Positions 37,535 to 46,635 of a stretch of 64,000 nt of DNA are shown in pieces (the stretch's first letter is position 1; each line of letters begins with the position of its first letter). Under the pieces are notes generated by a model. The model was given only the letters and a program-made list of their open reading frames with translations. It was not told the origin of the DNA and made no database searches. This DNA comes from an uncultured Candidatus Pelagibacter sp. (GTDB lineage Bacteria; Pseudomonadota; Alphaproteobacteria; Pelagibacterales; Pelagibacteraceae), in assembly GCA_913030805.1 (NCBI GenBank), contig CAJWDL010000003.1, forward strand, positions 1 through 64,000, read 5' to 3'. The translations under genes were made by a program, and so were the position numbers.

Positions 37535-38259
37535 AATTTAACCAATAAATCTCTTGATCTACTACTATCAAGATAATAGCTATCATCAATTTTTAAATTT
37601 TCATTGAACTTAACAAAAAGAGGATTTCCGGTTGGTATTTCTAATTTTGAAATGTTTATATTTGAAATATTAAATAATTTTTTGCAGAGCGCCCTTATTG
37701 AATTACCATGAGCTGAAATTAGTATATTTTTTTTATTTTGGATCAATGGTTCAATATTCTTAAGATAGAAAGGAATTACCCTTTCATAGGTATTTTTTAA
37801 AGATTCAGTATCAGGAATTTTATCTTTAGGAATGTTTTTGTAAATTTCCATATTTAAAGGATGATATGGATTTTTTTTATCTAACGGTGCAGGAGATATA
37901 TCCCAAGATCTTCTAAAAATATGGATTTTTTTTTCCCCATAGACTTTTTTCATTTCATTTTTATTCAATCCCGTTAATTCTCCATAATGTCTTTCATTTA
38001 ATTCCCACGCTTTAATGATTTGATTTGGCTTATCACTAAGAGTGTTTAAAATTAAGTTTAGAGTATCAATTGCTCTTTTTTGATAAGAACAAAAAAATTT
38101 ATTAATTATTAAATCCTTTTTTTTTATTAATTCACCGGCCTTACAAGCTTCTAGCTTTCCTTGTTCTGATAATTCTATATCAACCCAACCTGTAAATCTT
38201 TTTTCGAGATTCCAAACGCTCTGTCCATGCCTTACTAAAATTAAATGATTCATTTGCAA
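37531..38259 (-). CDS. gpmA: 2,3-bisphosphoglycerate-dependent phosphoglycerate mutase
   Basis: GpmA interconverts 3- and 2-phosphoglycerate in glycolysis and gluconeogenesis. The 242-residue histidine phosphatase-fold protein has LVRHGQSVWNLEKRFTGW with the phospho-histidine, WELNERHYGELTGLNK, and the second catalytic histidine in LISAHGNSIRALCK. It starts at MQMNHL; the Met at residue 3 is also possible. Many streamlined relatives use the cofactor-independent enzyme, so this isozyme may help in placing the lineage. Confidence 0.95.
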   Translation of the reverse strand: MQMNHLILVRHGQSVWNLEKRFTGWVDIELSEQGKLEACKAGELIKKKDLIINKFFCSYQKRAIDTLNLILNTLSDKPNQIIKAWELNERHYGELTGLNKNEMKKVYGEKKIHIFRRSWDISPAPLDKKNPYHPLNMEIYKNIPKDKIPDTESLKNTYERVIPFYLKNIEPLIQNKKNILISAHGNSIRALCKKLFNISNINISKLEIPTGNPLFVKFNENLKIDDSYYLDSSRSRDLLVKF

Positions 38260-38294
38260 TAATTAGTCTAAATATAGTATAAACAAAATATATT

Positions 38295-38612
38295 ATGAAG
38301 AATATTAAATTTTTTTATATTACAACTTCTAATAAAAAAGAAGCAGAACGAATAGCCAAAAAACTCTTAAATAAGAAATTGATTGCCTGTGCGAATATTA
38401 TTAGTAACGTGAATTCCTATTTTGTTTGGAAAAACAAAGTTCGGAATTCAAAAGAAATAATTATTTGTGGCAAGACAACCTCAAAAAATCAAAAAAAAAT
38501 TATTCAAATTGTAAAAAGTTTACATTCATATTCTGTGCCATGTATAATTTTTTTTGACATTAAAGGTGGCAACAAGGATTTTTTAAAATGGATAAAGCGG
38601 TCGGTTACTTAA
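38295..38612 (+). CDS. cutA: CutA1-family divalent cation tolerance protein
   Basis: CutA1 proteins form trimers linked to copper tolerance; the molecular role is unclear. The 105-residue protein has the conserved N-terminal FYITTSNKKEAERIAKKLL, the CANII segment, SYFVWKNKV and the late VPCIIFFDI. It ends inside the next gene by 25 bases. Confidence 0.92.
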   Translation: MKNIKFFYITTSNKKEAERIAKKLLNKKLIACANIISNVNSYFVWKNKVRNSKEIIICGKTTSKNQKKIIQIVKSLHSYSVPCIIFFDIKGGNKDFLKWIKRSVT

Positions 38613-38968
38613 GAATATTATTTCATATTTTAATTTTGATATTAATTATTCTTTCGCTATATCCAGGAAGTATTATAGGTTTTCTGTTTTATGGAGATTT
38701 TAAACAGCAACCTCAGATTACAAAAGATTTTTCATATATTTCCTCTCAACATCTTTATGCTTATCTTCTTGTTTCTGCGCTTGGTTTTTTTTTTTACTTA
38801 AGAGATGAAAAATTTAATTTAGTTGTTATATATTTATTTTTTTTATCAATCATATTAGAAGTTGCACACTTTGTAATTTCTGTAAGATCTTTTCAAATAG
38901 AAGATCTTACTGGCAATATTTTAGGTGTATTAATTGTCTATATAATAGTATTAATTTATAAATTTTGA
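38588..38968 (+). CDS. VanZ-like small membrane protein
   Basis: The 126-residue protein has four hydrophobic segments (about 10-32, 52-70, 75-95 and 103-125). A short polar stretch with SSQHLYAYLLVSALG and a closing segment with FQIEDLTGNILGVLI resemble VanZ-like domain proteins, whose function is generally unknown. It overlaps cutA by 25 bases and precedes the zeta subunit gene by nine bases. Assignment to VanZ-like is tentative. Confidence 0.65.
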   Translation: MDKAVGYLRILFHILILILIILSLYPGSIIGFLFYGDFKQQPQITKDFSYISSQHLYAYLLVSALGFFFYLRDEKFNLVVIYLFFLSIILEVAHFVISVRSFQIEDLTGNILGVLIVYIIVLIYKF

Positions 38969-38977
38969 AGAAGGTAA

Positions 38978-39292
38978 ATGAGCAAATTTGATGAAAGAGA
39001 GAAAGGTTTTGAGAAAAAGTTCATCAGAGATGAAGAACTTCAGTTTAAAGTTAATGCAAAAAGAAATAAGTACCTAGGGGAATGGGCAGCAGAAAAGTTG
39101 GGTAAATCGGACGTTGATAAAGAAGCATATGTTCAAGAAGTTATTAAATCTGACTTTGCCGAACCAGGAGATGAAGATGTGTTTAGGAAAATTCAAGGTG
39201 ATTTTAAAAAGGCATCGATAGGTATACCTGATTCAGAAATAAGAGAACAAATGAGTTCTTTGCTAGAATGTGCAAAAAAAGATTTATTATAA
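38978..39292 (+). CDS. ATP synthase inhibitor subunit zeta (DUF1476)
   Basis: The zeta subunit is a natural inhibitor of ATP hydrolysis by F1Fo in Alphaproteobacteria such as Paracoccus. The 104-residue protein begins MSKFDEREKGFEKKFIRDEE, the inhibitory N-terminal segment, followed by the four-helix domain (FKVNAKRNKYLGEWAAEKLG, EAYVQEVIKSDFAEPGDEDV). An AAGAAGG ribosome-binding site precedes it. It is far from the atp operon that opens the window. Confidence 0.93.
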   Translation: MSKFDEREKGFEKKFIRDEELQFKVNAKRNKYLGEWAAEKLGKSDVDKEAYVQEVIKSDFAEPGDEDVFRKIQGDFKKASIGIPDSEIREQMSSLLECAKKDLL

Positions 39293-39776
39293 AATTTTAA
39301 TTTTTTATATTATTTTTTTTTTTCAACAAAATAGTTTTGCCGCAATTTTTGAGGGAATTCCAAGAATTATTGATGGAGATTCATTGGAAATTAATAATAA
39401 TAAAATTAGATTATTTGGCATAGATGCACCGGAAAAAAAGCAAATTTGTAAAAAACCGCACCTAATTATTTCTTTTTTAAATTTTCAAAGAAATTATGAA
39501 TGCGGATTAATGGTTACAAATCAACTAAAGAAATTTATTAATAATAGAACAATTAAATGTATCTCAGAAGGCAAAGATCGATATAATAGATATTTATCTA
39601 TTTGTTACTTAAAAAATAAAGATATTAATTCTTGGCTTGTGAAAAATGGTTATGCTATTGCCTACAGAAGATACTCAAAAAAATATGTTCTAGAGGAACA
39701 ACATGCTGAAAAAAATAAATTAGGAATTTGGCAAGGAACATTTCAAAATCCCGAAGAGTGGAGGAAAAAAAATTAA
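39270..39776 (+). CDS. Secreted staphylococcal-nuclease-like protein
   Basis: This is a Ca-dependent nuclease fold, likely exported to the periplasm for DNA or RNA breakdown. The 168-residue protein has a hydrophobic signal peptide (residues 5-25, ending in SFAA). The SNase core is IDGDSLEINNNKIRLFGIDA followed by PEKKQIC, KDRYNRYLSICYLKNKDIN, and WLVKNGYAIAYRRYSKKY. Active-site Arg and Glu equivalents appear present. The start is GTG at 39270, 23 bases inside the zeta gene. Cysteines may form a disulfide. Confidence 0.88.
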   Translation: MQKKIYYKILIFYIIFFFQQNSFAAIFEGIPRIIDGDSLEINNNKIRLFGIDAPEKKQICKKPHLIISFLNFQRNYECGLMVTNQLKKFINNRTIKCISEGKDRYNRYLSICYLKNKDINSWLVKNGYAIAYRRYSKKYVLEEQHAEKNKLGIWQGTFQNPEEWRKKN

Positions 39777-39817
39777 TTACTATTTATTGTTAAGATATTT
39801 TTATGTAAGTTAATCTC

Positions 39818-40423
39818 GTGATTCGCTTAATCCAAAAATATTTTATCAATTTTTTTGTTTTAGTTGTTTTATCATCTTGTTCTTCGGTACCTGTAAATAC
39901 AAAAAATAGTTGCGATATTTTTTCTGAAAAATATTTTTGGTATAAACATGCAAAAAAAACAGAGAAGAAATGGGGTGCTCCTATTCATATTCAGTTGGCA
40001 TTCATAAAAAAAGAATCCAATTTTGATTGGTTAGCAAAACCTGAACGATTAAAATTATTTAAAATAATTCCCTATAAAAGAAAATCCAGTTCCTTTGGTT
40101 ATTCTCAAGCTGTAAAGGGAACTTGGGATCAGTATAAAAAGGAGACGAGCAATCGCTTAGCAACCAGAGCAAGATTCAAAGATAGTGTTGATTTCATTGG
40201 GTGGTATATTGATAAAACAGAGAAACTCCTAAAAATTCCAAAAAGCGATGCTTACCGACAATATATTGCTTACCATGAAGGTTGGGGCAATTATAAAAAT
40301 TACAAAAAAAATAAAAAAGTAATTCTTTTTGCAAAAAAAGTTAAGGAACAAGCTAGTCAATACCGAAAACAGCTATCTAAATGTCAAAAAAGATTGAATA
40401 GAAACAAATATATTATTTTTTAA
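39818..40423 (+). CDS. Lytic-transglycosylase-like lipoprotein
   Basis: The 201-residue protein has a lipoprotein signal ending VVLSSCSS, so it should be membrane-anchored in the envelope. The rest resembles an SLT-type lysozyme fold: the candidate catalytic Glu in IQLAFIKKESNFDW, SSSFGYSQAVKGTWDQYK, and YIAYHEGWGNYKN. Such enzymes cleave glycan strands to anhydro-muropeptides, which would feed AmpG, AmgK and MurU. The start is GTG. Its 3' end overlaps the end of the convergent RND gene by 11 bases. Confidence 0.82.
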   Translation: MIRLIQKYFINFFVLVVLSSCSSVPVNTKNSCDIFSEKYFWYKHAKKTEKKWGAPIHIQLAFIKKESNFDWLAKPERLKLFKIIPYKRKSSSFGYSQAVKGTWDQYKKETSNRLATRARFKDSVDFIGWYIDKTEKLLKIPKSDAYRQYIAYHEGWGNYKNYKKNKKVILFAKKVKEQASQYRKQLSKCQKRLNRNKYIIF

Positions 40424-43400
40424 GTTGTTTACTTAGCTCAAGGTCAACAGCATCAATCCTTTTAGTATTTTTTGTAAGCAAGATGTACATGGTTGGGGTT
40501 ACATACAGTGTAAAAAAGGTAGAAATTAACATACCTCCAAAAATCGTGGCTCCAACGGCCATACGTGATCCTTCACCTGCACCGGGACCGATATTTCCTA
40601 CAATCAATGGCACCATTGCTATCATTGTACTTAAACTAGTCATAATTATTGCACGAAATCTAAGCCGGCAAGCCTCAAGTACAGCACTTTGAATATTTTT
40701 CCCGGCTCTTCTCAGTTGATTTGCCCAGTCCACAATCAAAATCGAGTTTTTTGTAGATATTCCAATTAGTATTACCAGTGCAATCTGTGAAAATATATTA
40801 ATCGAATTGTTGAACAATAATAAAAAAATAATTCCTCCAAGAACACTTAGGGGAACCGTCAACATAATAACCGCAGGATGTATAAAGCTGTTAAACATAG
40901 CACACATCACTAGATAGGCTGTTAGCAAGGCTAAAGCAAAAATAATAAACATTTCATTGCTTGCTTCCTGCAGTTCTTCAGATTTTCCTTTCCATTCAAT
41001 TCCTGCTTTTGGAATATTTTCTCTAACAGTTTTCTTAAGAAAAACTATGGCTTCACTAAGTGTATAATCTCCTACTAATCGTGCGGAAATTGTAACGGCT
41101 CTTTGTCTGTTATATCTTGCTAAAATTTTTGCTGATCCTTCTTCTTTGAATTCAACAAGATTAGCTAGAGATATGAGTTTGCCTGTATCATCAGATCTTA
41201 CAAAAATTTTGCCTAAACTATCATTATTTTTTCTGTTTTTTATATCTGCTTGAAGAATAATAGGATATTCCTTACCGAGCTGATTATATTTCGTTACTGT
41301 TTTGCCGCCATAAAGCATTTCTACCGTCTTTCCTATGGATTGTGTAGATACGCCCAAATCGGTGGCTTTTTTTTGGTTTATTGTAAGTTTTATTTCAGGT
41401 TTATTTCGCGAATAGTCTGATTCAATTGCGGCCAAATTTTTATTTTTTCTTAACTCTCTCATTATTATTTGTTGCCATCTTTCAAGTTCTTCGTAACTTT
41501 TACCTAAAAGTACCATTTGAACCGGTTTGTTAAAACTTGATACTCTGATAGATTGTGGAGAAATTGGAAAGGCAAGAGTTTGCGGTACAGACATAATTTT
41601 TCCCATCGCTTTTCTCATAATTATTTTTGCACTTTGATCTCTCTCTTTCCAATCATCTAGTGCTGCAATAATTATGAAACTATTATAAGATTTACTTGCT
41701 CTTCCAAAACCAGGCACCATCATCACAATTCTTTTATAAGATTCATCCTCTTTTTTAATCAATGGAATCAATTTTTTTTCGATTTTCTCTGCTTTATCAG
41801 CCGTGTATTGAAATGAGCTTCCTTCGTCCGTTTTTCCAATAACAAGATAAACTCCCCGATCTTCCATTGGAATCAATTCTTTAGATGTAAACTTGTAAAG
41901 CACAGCAGATGAAGCAAACACCATGAGTATAAATATTATTACAGTTTTGTTTTTATTGATCCAATAGTTCAGCGTTTCCGCGTAAAATTTTGAAAATGAT
42001 TTAAACAATTTTTCAAATTTTAAAACTATTTTAGTTTTTTGCATATTTTTGCTTAAAAATTTACTTCCAAGCATAGGTGAAAGAGTAAGTGCTACAAACG
42101 AAGATACGATTATAGCGAAAGATAATGTAATTGCGGTCTCACGAAACAAAACTCCAGAAATACCCTTAATAAAGACTAAAGGAATAAAAACTGCCACAAG
42201 AATTAAAGTAGTGGCAATGATTGCAAAGGTTATTTGTCTTGAACCCAAAGTTGCAGCAACTAGTGAAGTTTCCCCATTTTCTTCTATACGACGATAGATA
42301 GCATCAGTCATGATGACACTGTCATCGGTGATTATTCCGATGGCAAGTATAAAACTTAAAAGTACAAAAATATTTATTGATAGACCAAATAGATAAATGC
42401 CAAGGAATGATGCAATTAGACTAACAGGGAGCGCTACCGCCGGAACAACAACAGCTTTTAAATTGCCTAAAAACAGATAAATAATTAAAACAACTAATAT
42501 AAAGGCAATAAACAACGTTTTATATACTTCCCAAATTGCTGTGTTGATATATGTCGCTCGATTAAAAGCAACTCCTATCTTTAATCCACCAGGTAAGGTT
42601 TTTTGAACTTCCCCAACCCTTTTTTTAACTCTTTTAGATAGCTCTACAGTAGACGCTCCACTGCGTGCATAAATTCCTATACCTACTACCTTCTCATTAA
42701 ATCCATCTGTGCTTTGTGCTTTAAAAAGCGTTTTTTGTGATACAGGACCAAATTCTAATCGGGCTATATTTTCCAATCGAATGACACTGTTTTTTATTTT
42801 TTTAACAGGCAATTGTTTAATAGTATTTATATCTTTATAGGCCTTATCTAAGTTGATTGTTAAATCAATATTATTTGCTTCCAATGTTCCAGCCGGCAAA
42901 CTAATGTTTTCTTTTTTCAATGCCTGTTCTACTTCCTGAATGGTAAGGTCATTTGCTGCAAGCTTTATTGGATCAATCCAAACACGTATGCTTAGTTCAC
43001 GTATGCCTCCAACCATAATTCTTCCGACGTCCCGAATACTTGAAAAGCTGTCAACGAGATATCGTTCAGCATAATCTCCAAGCTCCAAGTCACTCCACGT
43101 TGTTGATGATAAAGAAATCCACATGGTAGTAGTAAATCCTGCAGCTTGTTTTAAAATTTCTGGAGCTTTTGCATCTTCAGGCAAGTTGTCGGTAATACGA
43201 CTTACACGATCACGGACATCATTAGCAGCTGAGTCTAAATTTATATCAGTTTCAAATTCAATTCGGATAGTACTACGTCCGTTTTCTGAAGTAGAATCGA
43301 TACTTCTGATTCCCTCCGCTCCACCCACCACATCTTCTATAACTTGAGTGATTTCCTGATCTATAATAGGTGCTGACGCAGATTGATAATCAACTTGTAT

Positions 43401-43541
43401 CTGAACGACAGGGGGCTGAAGTCCCGATGGCAGTTCCCTTACCGGAAGTTTCCAGAAAACAAATAAGCCGAACAATACCAACATCAGTGAAAAAACTGCT
43501 GATACCACAGGTCTTCGAATACTTAGATCGGTTATGAACAT
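40413..43541 (-). CDS. RND-family efflux permease (AcrB/MexF-like)
   Basis: This is a trimeric inner-membrane proton antiporter that expels drugs, bile-like compounds or metabolites. The 1042-residue protein has the two-repeat RND layout: N-terminal helix and pore domain, TM4 with the proton-relay pair in LAIGIITDDSVIM, and TM10 with the conserved lysine in ILIGISTKNSILIVDWANQL. The membrane adaptor is encoded immediately downstream. No outer-membrane TolC-like gene is in the window. It belongs to the drug (HAE1) type, judged by DD and K residues; the substrate is unknown. Confidence 0.93.
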   Translation of the reverse strand: MFITDLSIRRPVVSAVFSLMLVLFGLFVFWKLPVRELPSGLQPPVVQIQVDYQSASAPIIDQEITQVIEDVVGGAEGIRSIDSTSENGRSTIRIEFETDINLDSAANDVRDRVSRITDNLPEDAKAPEILKQAAGFTTTMWISLSSTTWSDLELGDYAERYLVDSFSSIRDVGRIMVGGIRELSIRVWIDPIKLAANDLTIQEVEQALKKENISLPAGTLEANNIDLTINLDKAYKDINTIKQLPVKKIKNSVIRLENIARLEFGPVSQKTLFKAQSTDGFNEKVVGIGIYARSGASTVELSKRVKKRVGEVQKTLPGGLKIGVAFNRATYINTAIWEVYKTLFIAFILVVLIIYLFLGNLKAVVVPAVALPVSLIASFLGIYLFGLSINIFVLLSFILAIGIITDDSVIMTDAIYRRIEENGETSLVAATLGSRQITFAIIATTLILVAVFIPLVFIKGISGVLFRETAITLSFAIIVSSFVALTLSPMLGSKFLSKNMQKTKIVLKFEKLFKSFSKFYAETLNYWINKNKTVIIFILMVFASSAVLYKFTSKELIPMEDRGVYLVIGKTDEGSSFQYTADKAEKIEKKLIPLIKKEDESYKRIVMMVPGFGRASKSYNSFIIIAALDDWKERDQSAKIIMRKAMGKIMSVPQTLAFPISPQSIRVSSFNKPVQMVLLGKSYEELERWQQIIMRELRKNKNLAAIESDYSRNKPEIKLTINQKKATDLGVSTQSIGKTVEMLYGGKTVTKYNQLGKEYPIILQADIKNRKNNDSLGKIFVRSDDTGKLISLANLVEFKEEGSAKILARYNRQRAVTISARLVGDYTLSEAIVFLKKTVRENIPKAGIEWKGKSEELQEASNEMFIIFALALLTAYLVMCAMFNSFIHPAVIMLTVPLSVLGGIIFLLLFNNSINIFSQIALVILIGISTKNSILIVDWANQLRRAGKNIQSAVLEACRLRFRAIIMTSLSTMIAMVPLIVGNIGPGAGEGSRMAVGATIFGGMLISTFFTLYVTPTMYILLTKNTKRIDAVDLELSKQLKK

Positions 43542-43561
43542 GGTTTATTTAGTTGAAGTTT

Positions 43562-44437
43562 TCACTTAGGTTTAATTATGGGTTTTATTTTGATACGAGG
43601 TCTAACCTTTGTGAGACCTTCTGCCACCACTTTGTTTCCATTGACTAACCCTGAAAGTAGTTCAATTTTACCCTTATTTCGGCTTCCTGTTGTAACTTCA
43701 ATTTTTTGAACCGTATTGTTTTCTAAAACCTTGTAGACAAATTTTTTATCCCCTTCATAAATGACGCCTGTGTCAGGAATACTTAAAGAATCTCTTTCGT
43801 TATATTTAATTTGAATTTCTAAAAAGGAACCTGGAATAAGTTCTGAATTTTTATTTTCTATTTTTACTCTTGTTAGTATGCTTCTTGTTTGTGCATCAAT
43901 ACGACTTGCGATAGATTCTATATTTCCCCTATAAATTTTATTTTTGTAGGCAGCAAATTTTGCCTCAATGGACAAACCTTTTTTTATGATACCTGCATAA
44001 ACTTCTGGAATTTTTAAATCGGAAAAAATTATGGAAGTATCATCTAAAGTTAAAATTATAGAGTTTCCTGAACCTAAGGTACTTTCAGAAATACCTCTTT
44101 TTCCCAACATTCCAGAAAAGGGCGCAATTACATTTCCTGTTTTTAATTTAGCAATTATATCTCCTTTTTTTACTTTTTGATCAAAATTTATGGACTCTAA
44201 TAATTCGGTTTTTTTTATTCTAAACGAAGTTGTTTTATTCGATAGTGCTGTGCCATAGGTTTCTAGTTTTTGATAAAAATTTTCATTCTTTACTATTGCG
44301 ACAATTACTGCAGGAGGTGGTCTTTTGCCGAATTTTTTTTGGAAGTGAATCTTCATTGCATAACGTCCTCCAATCACTGCTGCTATAATTATAAAAAATA
44401 TAATTATTATCGTTGTTATTTTTGTTGATCTTTTCAT
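43562..44437 (-). CDS. RND efflux periplasmic adaptor (MFP)
   Basis: This adaptor bridges the RND pump to an outer-membrane channel. The 291-residue protein has an N-terminal membrane anchor (residues 7-26) and a very short coiled-coil/lipoyl part (KKGDIIAKLKTGNVIAPFSG). Beta-barrel and membrane-proximal domains follow (ARIDAQTRSILTRVKIENK, LVNGNKVVAEGLTKVRP). It is shorter than AcrA (397), lacking most of the alpha-hairpin. Reading the minus strand, it comes after a methylated-style start only one base from the sulfurtransferase gene and 20 bases after... the pump gene is 20 bases away on its other side, so the two pump parts form one unit. Confidence 0.9.
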   Translation of the reverse strand: MKRSTKITTIIIIFFIIIAAVIGGRYAMKIHFQKKFGKRPPPAVIVAIVKNENFYQKLETYGTALSNKTTSFRIKKTELLESINFDQKVKKGDIIAKLKTGNVIAPFSGMLGKRGISESTLGSGNSIILTLDDTSIIFSDLKIPEVYAGIIKKGLSIEAKFAAYKNKIYRGNIESIASRIDAQTRSILTRVKIENKNSELIPGSFLEIQIKYNERDSLSIPDTGVIYEGDKKFVYKVLENNTVQKIEVTTGSRNKGKIELLSGLVNGNKVVAEGLTKVRPRIKIKPIIKPK

Positions 44438-45256
44438 TTATTTAATTTTACCATATTCGCTCCATGATCCATCGTAAATAATAGGTGAATAATTATCATT
44501 TACTAAACGGAATGCTAGAGATAAAACTGTTGCAGTAACACCAGAGCCGCAGGTAAATATTGGATTTTTTGATTCATCAACACCAGCTTTTTCAAAAATT
44601 TTAATCAAATTTTCTTTACTTTTAAAAGTATTATCTGTTTTATTTATACACTCAACAAAAGGAAGATTTTTAGATTTTTCTATGTGGCCGTTTCTTAAGC
44701 CTGGTCTAGGCTCGGGCTCCAATCCTTCAAAACGCTTTTTATTTCTTGCGTCTATGACTTCAAATTTTTGATCTGCAATGTTTTTGTTAATATCGTCTAT
44801 ATTTTTAACTAAATTTTTTTGTTCATTAACGATATAATTGCTTTTCTTAGGTAGTTCATTCGTTTTCGAAATACTTTTATTATCCAACTTCCATTTTTTT
44901 AATCCGCCATTAAGAACTGCTAATTTTATTGGATCATGTCCGAAATAAAAAAAAGTAAACCAACATCTGCAGGCAGAAAATACGTCAGAATTATCGTAAA
45001 AAATAATTTTATCTTCGTTAGTAATTCCAAAATTTGAAATTACTTCTTGAAAATAAGAAGACTTTGGAAGCATGTGGGGTAGATCGGTATTAGGCTCAGA
45101 GTTTTTATCTAAGTCAAAGAAAAGGGCGCCCGGAATATGTCCTTTTAAATATTCTTCATAACCATCTTTTTCAGTTGATGGCATGTGCCACGTGCAATCT
45201 ATAATTTTTACTTTACTTAAATTTTTGTCAAGCCAATGAGTGGAAACTAATGTCAT
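44438..45256 (-). CDS. sseA: Two-domain rhodanese, 3-mercaptopyruvate sulfurtransferase-like
   Basis: These enzymes move sulfur from 3-mercaptopyruvate or thiosulfate to acceptors. The 272-residue protein has two rhodanese domains: an inactive N-terminal one (about 1-135, HIPGALFFDLDK) and a C-terminal one with the catalytic cysteine in FTCGSGVTATVLSLAF. The CGSGVTA loop is typical of mercaptopyruvate sulfurtransferases, whereas thiosulfate enzymes have CRKGVTA. Its ATG overlaps the msrA stop by one base, joining sulfur and methionine-repair functions in one transcript. Confidence 0.88.
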   Translation of the reverse strand: MTLVSTHWLDKNLSKVKIIDCTWHMPSTEKDGYEEYLKGHIPGALFFDLDKNSEPNTDLPHMLPKSSYFQEVISNFGITNEDKIIFYDNSDVFSACRCWFTFFYFGHDPIKLAVLNGGLKKWKLDNKSISKTNELPKKSNYIVNEQKNLVKNIDDINKNIADQKFEVIDARNKKRFEGLEPEPRPGLRNGHIEKSKNLPFVECINKTDNTFKSKENLIKIFEKAGVDESKNPIFTCGSGVTATVLSLAFRLVNDNYSPIIYDGSWSEYGKIK

Positions 45257-45705
45257 TAACGATTTCTTTTTTGAAAATATTTTTGATGAAATTCTTCTGC
45301 TTTACAATAATTCTTTTCTTTAGATATTTTCGTGACCACCATTCCTTTGAATTTTTTATTCTGTTCGTTGAAAATTTTTTCTGCCACTTTTTTTTGATCT
45401 TCTGAAGTATAGAATATTTCGCTTCTATAATTGGTTCCAATATTTAAGCCTTGACCATTAAGTTGTGTTGCATCATGAAAATCATAAAAAAATCTCATTA
45501 TATCTTCATAGGAAATTGTGTTTTCATCGTATTCAAGTTTGACTACTTCAGCATGGTTAGTGAAACCACTACATACTTCTTCATAAGTGACATTAGGGCT
45601 GTTGCCTCCACAGTAGCCTACTTCGGATGAGGCTATTCCTTTTATTTTATGAAACTTCTCTTCCGGTCCCCAAAAACAACCAAGAGCTAGAATAGCTTTT
45701 TGCAT
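45256..45705 (-). CDS. msrA: Peptide methionine sulfoxide reductase MsrA
   Basis: MsrA repairs methionine-S-sulfoxide in proteins. The 149-residue protein starts with the catalytic motif ALGCFWGPEEKFHKIKG, then SEVGYCGGNSPNVTYEEVCS, HAEVVKLEYDENTISYEDIM and LNGQGLNIGTNYRSEIFYTS. It ends KAEEFHQKYFQKR, so it is a compact form without an extended resolving-cysteine tail. It is divergent from the EamA transporter across 45 bases. Confidence 0.95.
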   Translation of the reverse strand: MQKAILALGCFWGPEEKFHKIKGIASSEVGYCGGNSPNVTYEEVCSGFTNHAEVVKLEYDENTISYEDIMRFFYDFHDATQLNGQGLNIGTNYRSEIFYTSEDQKKVAEKIFNEQNKKFKGMVVTKISKEKNYCKAEEFHQKYFQKRNR

Positions 45706-45750
45706 AATTTTTTTATATTTAGAGAATAAAATATAAATTAATATAATAAA

Positions 45751-46635
45751 ATGAGCAAAAACATTTTGGGTGCATTATGTATGGTGGTAAGCGTTACTTT
45801 TTTTGCTTTGATGGATGTATTGGTTAAGGTTACGCATGATTATGCTGTTGGTGAAATACTTTTCTTTCGCGCATTATTCGGCTTTATTCCAATTTTTTTT
45901 TTAATTCCTAAAAAGCGTTTAAAAGATTTTTATAAAACTCAAAGATGGGGTCTTCATTTTTTTAGATCATTGTTTGGTGCTAGTGCAATGGCAGCTATAT
46001 TTATAGCTTTAAGAAATTTACAATTAGCCGAGGTTACCGCTATGACTTTTGCTGGTCCAGCATTTGTAACACTACTGAGTATTTTCTTTTTAAATGAAAA
46101 GGTTAGAGCAAAACGCTGGATTGCTGTAGGCTTGGGATTTATGGGAGTTTTGTTTATTAGCAAACCAGGATTTGAAACTATGAATTATTATTACATATTT
46201 CCAATTATTTTTTGCATAGGATTTGCTGCGGTTTGCATTTTTATTCGCAAACTTACTCTCTATGGAGAAAATGTATGGTTGATCGCATTTTATTTCACAT
46301 TAACTTCTGGATTATTTGGACTTGCAACGTTTCCCTTTGGAGGATGGTTAATGCCCTCAATGAACGATTTTATATTATTGGTATTAATTGGCATTTTTGG
46401 TTCCGTAGCAAACCTTCTTCTAACGCAGTCTTATAAATTAGCAGAGGTTAGCCTGACCACTCCTTTAAAATATCTATCACTTGTATTTGCTATCGTGTTT
46501 GGATTTTTTATTTTTCAAGAAATTCCATCAACATGGACAATATTTGGGGCATTATTAATAGTTATTTCTTCTCTTATAATTTTTACAAGAGAACATGCGC
46601 TTAAAAAATCGGTAATTATGCCAAGGCAACAATGA
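45751..46635 (+). CDS. EamA/DMT-family transporter
   Basis: A ten-helix drug/metabolite transporter made of two EamA repeats, 294 residues. The first repeat opens LMDVLVKVTHDYAVGEILFF and the second ends SLVFAIVFGFFIFQEIPSTW followed by FGALLIV. RNLQLAEVTAMTFAGPAFVT and LKYLSLVFA are the typical helix segments. Related alphaproteobacterial proteins move amino acids, nucleosides or S-adenosylmethionine, but the substrate cannot be told here. It overlaps the glycosylase start by four bases. Confidence 0.88.
   Translation: MSKNILGALCMVVSVTFFALMDVLVKVTHDYAVGEILFFRALFGFIPIFFLIPKKRLKDFYKTQRWGLHFFRSLFGASAMAAIFIALRNLQLAEVTAMTFAGPAFVTLLSIFFLNEKVRAKRWIAVGLGFMGVLFISKPGFETMNYYYIFPIIFCIGFAAVCIFIRKLTLYGENVWLIAFYFTLTSGLFGLATFPFGGWLMPSMNDFILLVLIGIFGSVANLLLTQSYKLAEVSLTTPLKYLSLVFAIVFGFFIFQEIPSTWTIFGALLIVISSLIIFTREHALKKSVIMPRQQ

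Noticed and set aside
45228-45440. 70-residue basic ORF inside msrA
   Set aside because: It overlaps msrA in another frame; the lysine-rich content follows base bias.
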